From assembly GCF_004519405.1 (NCBI RefSeq), contig NZ_SGWI01000006.1:124001-188000 (forward strand): DNA of 64,000 nt. Reading direction: 5' to 3'. Each line of letters opens with the position of its first letter. Within the stretch, counting starts at the first letter, position 1. The stretch comes from Pseudomonas sp. BCA17. GTDB lineage: Bacteria > Pseudomonadota > Gammaproteobacteria > Pseudomonadales > Pseudomonadaceae. Shown here one piece after another: positions 60,409 to 64,000 of the stretch. The notes beneath the pieces were generated by a model, which saw only the letters and a list, made by a program, of their open reading frames with translations, was not told the origin of the DNA and made no database searches. The position numbers and the translations under genes are program-made.

Positions 60409-60628
60409 AAAAAACGGCCTGTCCAAGCTAATGCCAGTCAATTAAGAAGGAGAAAGGCTAAAAAGTACCTGTGGCGAGGGAGCTTGCTCCCGCTGGACTG
60501 CGCAGCAGTCCCATGCTCTGTAAACAAAGAACGGGGCCGCTTCGCGACCCAGCGGGAGCAAGCTCCCTCGCCACACATACAGCGTTCACCCTTAACCGAC
60601 TGGCATTAGCCTGTGCAGGCCGTTTTTT
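60409..60628 (-). terminator. pepN terminator split by an inserted element
   Basis: Arms AAAAAACGGCCTG (60409-60421) and CAGGCCGTTTTTT (60616-60628) are perfect complements, 194 bp apart, flanking the element at 60428-60609. Joining the flanks gives a normal hairpin CGGCCTG-TG-CAGGCCG with A/T tracts right after the pepN stop. Confidence 0.75.
60428..60609. mobile_element. 182-bp MITE-like element with internal REP doublet (copy 2)
   Basis: Ends CTAATGCCAGTCAATTAA and TTAACCGACTGGCATTAG, 16 of 18 complementary and matching copy 1 at 39864-39948. Inside is a perfect 27-bp inverted REP pair (60470-60496 and 60549-60575; core GAGGGAGCTTGCTCCCGC). Flanked by CCTGTCCAAG (60418-60427) and CCTGTGCAGG (60610-60619), 8 of 10 identical, a likely target duplication. 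Confidence 0.65.
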
Positions 60629-60636
60629 CCGCTGAT

Positions 60637-63294
60637 TTACGCGAGGCTTTTGCTGACGACCTCAAACACATCACTGGACAACTCACCGGACCCGCGAATG
60701 CGCTCCAGCTGCGCCTTCATCAGCGCCTGGCGGGCGTCGTCATATTTGCGCCAGCGTGTCAGTGGCGCCAGTTGGCGCGAAGCGATCTGCGGGTTGAGAC
60801 TGTTCAGCTGGATCACCAAGTCCGCCAGGAATTGATAACCCGAACCGTCGGCGGCGTGGAAGTTGACCAGGTTCTGCCCGGCAAACGCGCCAACCAGCGC
60901 CCGCACCTTATTCGGGTTCTTGATATTGAACGCAGGGTGCTCCATCAACGCCTTGACCCGTGCCAGACCGCCCGGCAGGGTGCTGCCGGCCTGTACGCTG
61001 AACCATTGGTCCATGACCAGCGGGTTGTCTTTGAAGTTTTCCGCGAAAACCGCCAATGCCTGGGTCTTCTCCGCTTCGAACGGTGAATTCACCAACACCG
61101 CCAGCGCGGTCAGGCGTTCGGTCATGTTGTCGCAGGCGTCGAACTGTTCCAGGGTGGCCGCCAGCACTTCGGGCTTGCCGCTGAGCATCAGGTACGACAG
61201 CGCGATGTTCTGCAAGGCGCGACGGGCAAAGTGCTCGGCGGCCGCCACATACGGTGTCTGCCGGGACAGTGCACGGTTGGCCTGATAGCGCAGCCAGAGC
61301 GCTTCGAACAGGTTCTCGGCGAGCTGCTTGCGGGCAAACTCACGGGCAGCGTGGATGGCATCGACATCCGCCACTTCGCTGATCTCCGTCAGGTAGGCTT
61401 CACTCGGCAGCGAGAGCATCTCGGCGACCATCGCCTGATCCAGGCCCTCGTCACTCAGCACGGTGCGCAACGCGTCGATCAGGCGTTGATCGAGTTTCAG
61501 CGGCTGACCTGCCTGATGCTGGCCGATGAGTTCCTGCAAGACCTGCACCGCCAGTTGCTGGCCGGCGTCCCAACGGTTGAAGCCGTCGCTGTCGTGCTGC
61601 ATCAGGAACATCAGTTGATCGCGGTTATACGGGAAGCTCAGCTTCACCGGCGCCGAGAACCCGCGCAGCAGCGAAGGCAAAGGCTGTTCGGCGATATCGA
61701 CGAAGGTAAAGGTCTGCTCGGCTTCAGTCACTGAAATGACGCGGGAGGTACCCGCGGCAGTCGCCTCACCAGCCAGGCGCAAGGCAATACCCGCACCCTG
61801 CCCGTCCAACAGCCCCAATTCCACGGGAATCACAAACGGCAGTTTCTGCACCTTGTCCGGCGTCTCCGGGCAGCTTTGGCGGAACGTCAGGCTGTAGGTC
61901 TTGGCAACGGCGTCGTAGGACTCGCTGACGGCGAGGCGCGGCGTACCGGCCTGGCTGTACCAGCGTTTGAACTGGCTCAGGTCGGCGCCATTGGCGTCCT
62001 CCATGGCCTTGACGAAGTCATCGCAAGTCACCGCCTGGCCGTCGTGACGTTCGAAATACAGGTCACTGCCTTTGCGGAAGCCTTCAGCACCGAGCAAGGT
62101 GTGGATCATGCCGACCACTTCCGAACCCTTTTCATACACGGTCAGGGTGTAGAAGTTGGAGATTTCGATAAAGCTTTCCGGGCGCACGGCGTGAGCCATG
62201 GGGCCTGCGTCTTCGGCGAACTGGTGAGTACGCAGGTACGCCACATCCTGGATGCGCTTGACCGTGGCCGAGTTCATGTCGGCGGAGAACCCGGAATCGC
62301 GGAACACCGTGAAGCCTTCCTTGAGCGACAGCTGGAACCAGTCGCGGCAGGTCACGCGGTTGCCCGACCAGTTGTGGAAGTACTCGTGGGCGACGATGGC
62401 CTCCACCCGCTGGTGCGCGGCGTCGGTGGCGGTTTCGGCGCGGGCCAGCACGGCGCTGGAGTTGAAAATGTTCAGTCCCTTGTTTTCCATGGCGCCCATG
62501 TTGAAGTCGTTCACGGCCACGATCATGAAGATGTCGAGGTCGTACTCGCGGCCATAGGTTTCTTCATCCCAGCGCATGGATTTTTTCAGGCTGGTCATGG
62601 CGTGCTGGCACTTGTCGATGTTTTCCGGTTCGACGTAGATGCGCAGCGCCACTTCACGCTGGGTCATGGTGGTGAAACTGTCCTCAACGCACCACAAATC
62701 ACCGGCGACCAGGGCAAACAGATAGGCCGGTTTCTTGAACGGGTCTTCCCAGGTCGCCCAGTGGCGGCCGTCTTCACCGGGGCCGCTGGCAATCGGGTTG
62801 CCGTTGCTCAACAGCACCGGGTAGCTGTGCTGCTCGGCGATCACCGTAGTGGTGAAGGTACTCATCACATCCGGGCGGTCGAGGTAATAGGTGATCTTGC
62901 GAAAACCCTCGGCCTCGCACTGGGTGCAGAACATGCCGCCGGATTTGTACAAGCCTTCCAGGGCGGTGTTGCTTTCCGGGTGGATCCTGACCGTGGTATC
63001 CAGCGTGAAGGTAGCGCTCTTCGGGTGCACGGTCAGGTGGCTGTCGGTCAACTGGTAGTCAGCGTCCGTCAACGCCTGGTCGGCCAGGCTCACACTCAAC
63101 AGCTCAAGTTGCTGGCCATCCAGCACCAATGGCGGCAAGCCGGCGCCGCGCTCAGGGTTGCGGCGCATCATCAGTTGCGCGTGGACCAGGCTGTGGTCCT
63201 CGAACAACTCGAAGGTCAGGTGCGTCTCGTCGATCAGGTAGTCCGGCGCCTGATAGTCCTTCAGGTAAATCATCTTCGGTTGTTCGGTGCGCAT
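60637..63294 (-). CDS. pepN: Aminopeptidase N (M1 family)
   Basis: 885-residue zinc metalloprotease releasing N-terminal amino acids from peptides; cytoplasmic. GAMENKG exopeptidase motif near residue 260, zinc site HEYFHNWSGNRVT with the downstream Glu in LKEGFTVFRD. The ATG at 63294 (MRTEQPK) is used: AAGGA lies 9 bases upstream, whereas the ATG at 63303 abuts that same RBS. Followed by a split terminator. 13 bp from the DUF2797 gene, on the same strand, suggesting cotranscription. Confidence 0.95.
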   Translation of the reverse strand: MRTEQPKMIYLKDYQAPDYLIDETHLTFELFEDHSLVHAQLMMRRNPERGAGLPPLVLDGQQLELLSVSLADQALTDADYQLTDSHLTVHPKSATFTLDTTVRIHPESNTALEGLYKSGGMFCTQCEAEGFRKITYYLDRPDVMSTFTTTVIAEQHSYPVLLSNGNPIASGPGEDGRHWATWEDPFKKPAYLFALVAGDLWCVEDSFTTMTQREVALRIYVEPENIDKCQHAMTSLKKSMRWDEETYGREYDLDIFMIVAVNDFNMGAMENKGLNIFNSSAVLARAETATDAAHQRVEAIVAHEYFHNWSGNRVTCRDWFQLSLKEGFTVFRDSGFSADMNSATVKRIQDVAYLRTHQFAEDAGPMAHAVRPESFIEISNFYTLTVYEKGSEVVGMIHTLLGAEGFRKGSDLYFERHDGQAVTCDDFVKAMEDANGADLSQFKRWYSQAGTPRLAVSESYDAVAKTYSLTFRQSCPETPDKVQKLPFVIPVELGLLDGQGAGIALRLAGEATAAGTSRVISVTEAEQTFTFVDIAEQPLPSLLRGFSAPVKLSFPYNRDQLMFLMQHDSDGFNRWDAGQQLAVQVLQELIGQHQAGQPLKLDQRLIDALRTVLSDEGLDQAMVAEMLSLPSEAYLTEISEVADVDAIHAAREFARKQLAENLFEALWLRYQANRALSRQTPYVAAAEHFARRALQNIALSYLMLSGKPEVLAATLEQFDACDNMTERLTALAVLVNSPFEAEKTQALAVFAENFKDNPLVMDQWFSVQAGSTLPGGLARVKALMEHPAFNIKNPNKVRALVGAFAGQNLVNFHAADGSGYQFLADLVIQLNSLNPQIASRQLAPLTRWRKYDDARQALMKAQLERIRGSGELSSDVFEVVSKSLA

Positions 63295-63307
63295 GGGTGG
63301 CATCCTT

Positions 63308-64000
63308 CTACTGATGCACGGCGAGCTGGTAGGCCGTGTATTTGCGAATATTGATAACGCCGGTATCGAAGATCAGGTATTGGCCCTTGATCCCCAGCAG
63401 CGTGCCTTCGGCAATCGGGTTCTTGTCCAGGTTGAAACTGACGATCTTGGCGGGATACTGCTCCACCGGATAGCGGATCTCGATCGGCTCGACGTCGGCA
63501 ATGGTTTGGATGGCCTGCAGGCCAAAGCGTTCCTGCAACCCCAGCAAGCCTTCGGCGCAGGAGGCGAACAGTTCATCGCGTACCTGCTTGAGGTCCACCG
63601 ACTGGGCGTCGCCCTTGAGCAGCGCACGCCAGTTGGTCTTGTCGGCCACCTGACTGCGGAACAGGTCTTCGACGAAACCCGATTGCTGGCGGGTGGCAAC
63701 GCGCATGATCGGCAATGCCTGGCTGGCGCCCTGGTCCAGCCAACGGGTTGGCAGTTGAGTGGCGCGGGTGATACCGACCTTGATTCCCGACGAGTTGGCC
63801 AGGTAGACCACGTGGTCGGTCATGCAGAATTTTTCGCCCCAGCCCGGATCACGGCAGGTGCCGGCGTCGTAATGACAACGCTCGGGGCTCATGATGCACA
63901 GGTCGCACTGGGCCAGTTTGGTCATGCACGGGTAGCAGTAACCCTGGCTGAAACTGGTTTTGGTCTTGCGGCCGCAATGGCTGCAATGGATGGCGCCCAG
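63308..64000 (-). CDS. DUF2797 protein (5' truncated by window end)
   Basis: 231 codons visible; the frame is open to base 64000, so the N-terminus lies outside. N-terminal region is a probable zinc-binding module (HCSHCGRKTK, YCYPC, QCDLC, RCHYDAGTC). Then VVYLANSSGIKVGITRA and LPTRWLDQGASQALPI, the conserved GIY-YIG-reminiscent core of DUF2797. Function unknown; upstream of pepN in the same orientation, as in other pseudomonads as far as I recall. Confidence 0.87.
   Translation of the reverse strand: MGAIHCSHCGRKTKTSFSQGYCYPCMTKLAQCDLCIMSPERCHYDAGTCRDPGWGEKFCMTDHVVYLANSSGIKVGITRATQLPTRWLDQGASQALPIMRVATRQQSGFVEDLFRSQVADKTNWRALLKGDAQSVDLKQVRDELFASCAEGLLGLQERFGLQAIQTIADVEPIEIRYPVEQYPAKIVSFNLDKNPIAEGTLLGIKGQYLIFDTGVINIRKYTAYQLAVHQ

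Larger units (their letters stand above)
60279..60636. other. 358-bp intergenic region between the WYL regulator and pepN
   Basis: Holds the WYL promoter zone (60279-60400, no clear boxes), the split pepN terminator (60409-60628) and the MITE-like element inside it (60428-60609). No gene is seen. Confidence 0.75.

Noticed and set aside
61876..63354. 492-codon frame antisense to pepN
   Set aside because: Shadow; pepN is supported by zinc and exopeptidase motifs.
1..64000. CRISPR array, tRNA or rRNA gene, prophage, integron
   Set aside because: No regularly spaced direct repeats, no tRNA-like cloverleaf or rRNA segments, and no integrase or phage genes were found by reading both strands.

Overview
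The window is chromosomal DNA from a Pseudomonas of the fluorescens group. The mannitol dehydrogenase carries Lys295, Asn300 and His303 exactly where the P. fluorescens enzyme has them. Pseudomonas-restricted small families (DUF1652, DUF2790), a complete fap amyloid operon, the ptxS-kguEKTD 2-ketogluconate locus, a PA1435-1438-like efflux/two-component locus and many REP-type palindromes point the same way. No tRNA, rRNA, CRISPR array, prophage or complete insertion sequence was seen.

Layout. 0-4.8 kb: 3' half of the mannitol/sorbitol operon mtlEFGKDYZ (ABC ATPase, mannitol dehydrogenase, xylulokinase, fructokinase), with a REP doublet in the mtlD-mtlY spacer. 4.9-8.5 kb: small Pseudomonas-specific proteins, a catalytic-only threonine dehydratase preceded by what looks like a ribosome-mediated Ile/Thr attenuator, and a ParD-like/methionine aminopeptidase bicistron behind a near-perfect palindrome. 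8.5-14.1 kb: an RLAN/ATP-grasp (RimK-like) ligase divergent from a GNAT acetyltransferase, then sulfone/sulfur scavenging genes (sfnG, an SfnB-type flavoprotein, a TSUP permease). 14.2-22.3 kb: methyltransferase, sensor kinase and response regulator divergent from an RND adaptor/pump pair, then a DUF1345 membrane protein.

22.4-29.1 kb reads as an accessory block: an orphan 153-aa beta-rich protein, a pertactin-type autotransporter and two large mutually related, unrecognised proteins built of Ig-like beta segments. 29.2-34.4 kb: ptxS-kguEKTD with a perfect PtxS operator before ptxS and before kguE. 34.5-42.7 kb: chemoreceptor, purine-type permease, LEA lipoprotein, GNAT, nitrilase with divergent LysR regulator, DUF883 protein and dpkA. 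43.1-50.6 kb: a solo FecR-like protein, fapABCDEF (functional amyloid) behind a sigma-54 type promoter with a pair of 19-bp inverted dyads, and a convergent sigma-54 activator gene after fapF. 50.9-54.6 kb: gnd-zwf-HAD phosphatase as an overlapping operon. 55-64 kb: cptA-like phosphoethanolamine transferase, small proteins, a ZapE-like ATPase, an NTF2-like protein, a WYL regulator, pepN and a truncated DUF2797 gene.

Genes work together in several recognisable units: mannitol to fructose-6-P (mtl), 2-ketogluconate to 6-phosphogluconate (kgu), glucose-6-P to ribulose-5-P (zwf-gnd), dimethylsulfone sulfur recovery (sfn) and amyloid secretion (fap). The least explained material is the ilvA leader, the ParD-like/Map control region, the paralogous Ig-like pair, and two short elements (39.9 and 60.5 kb) that share terminal inverted repeats, one of them sitting inside the pepN terminator hairpin. 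All calls are from reading the sequence; no database search was run.
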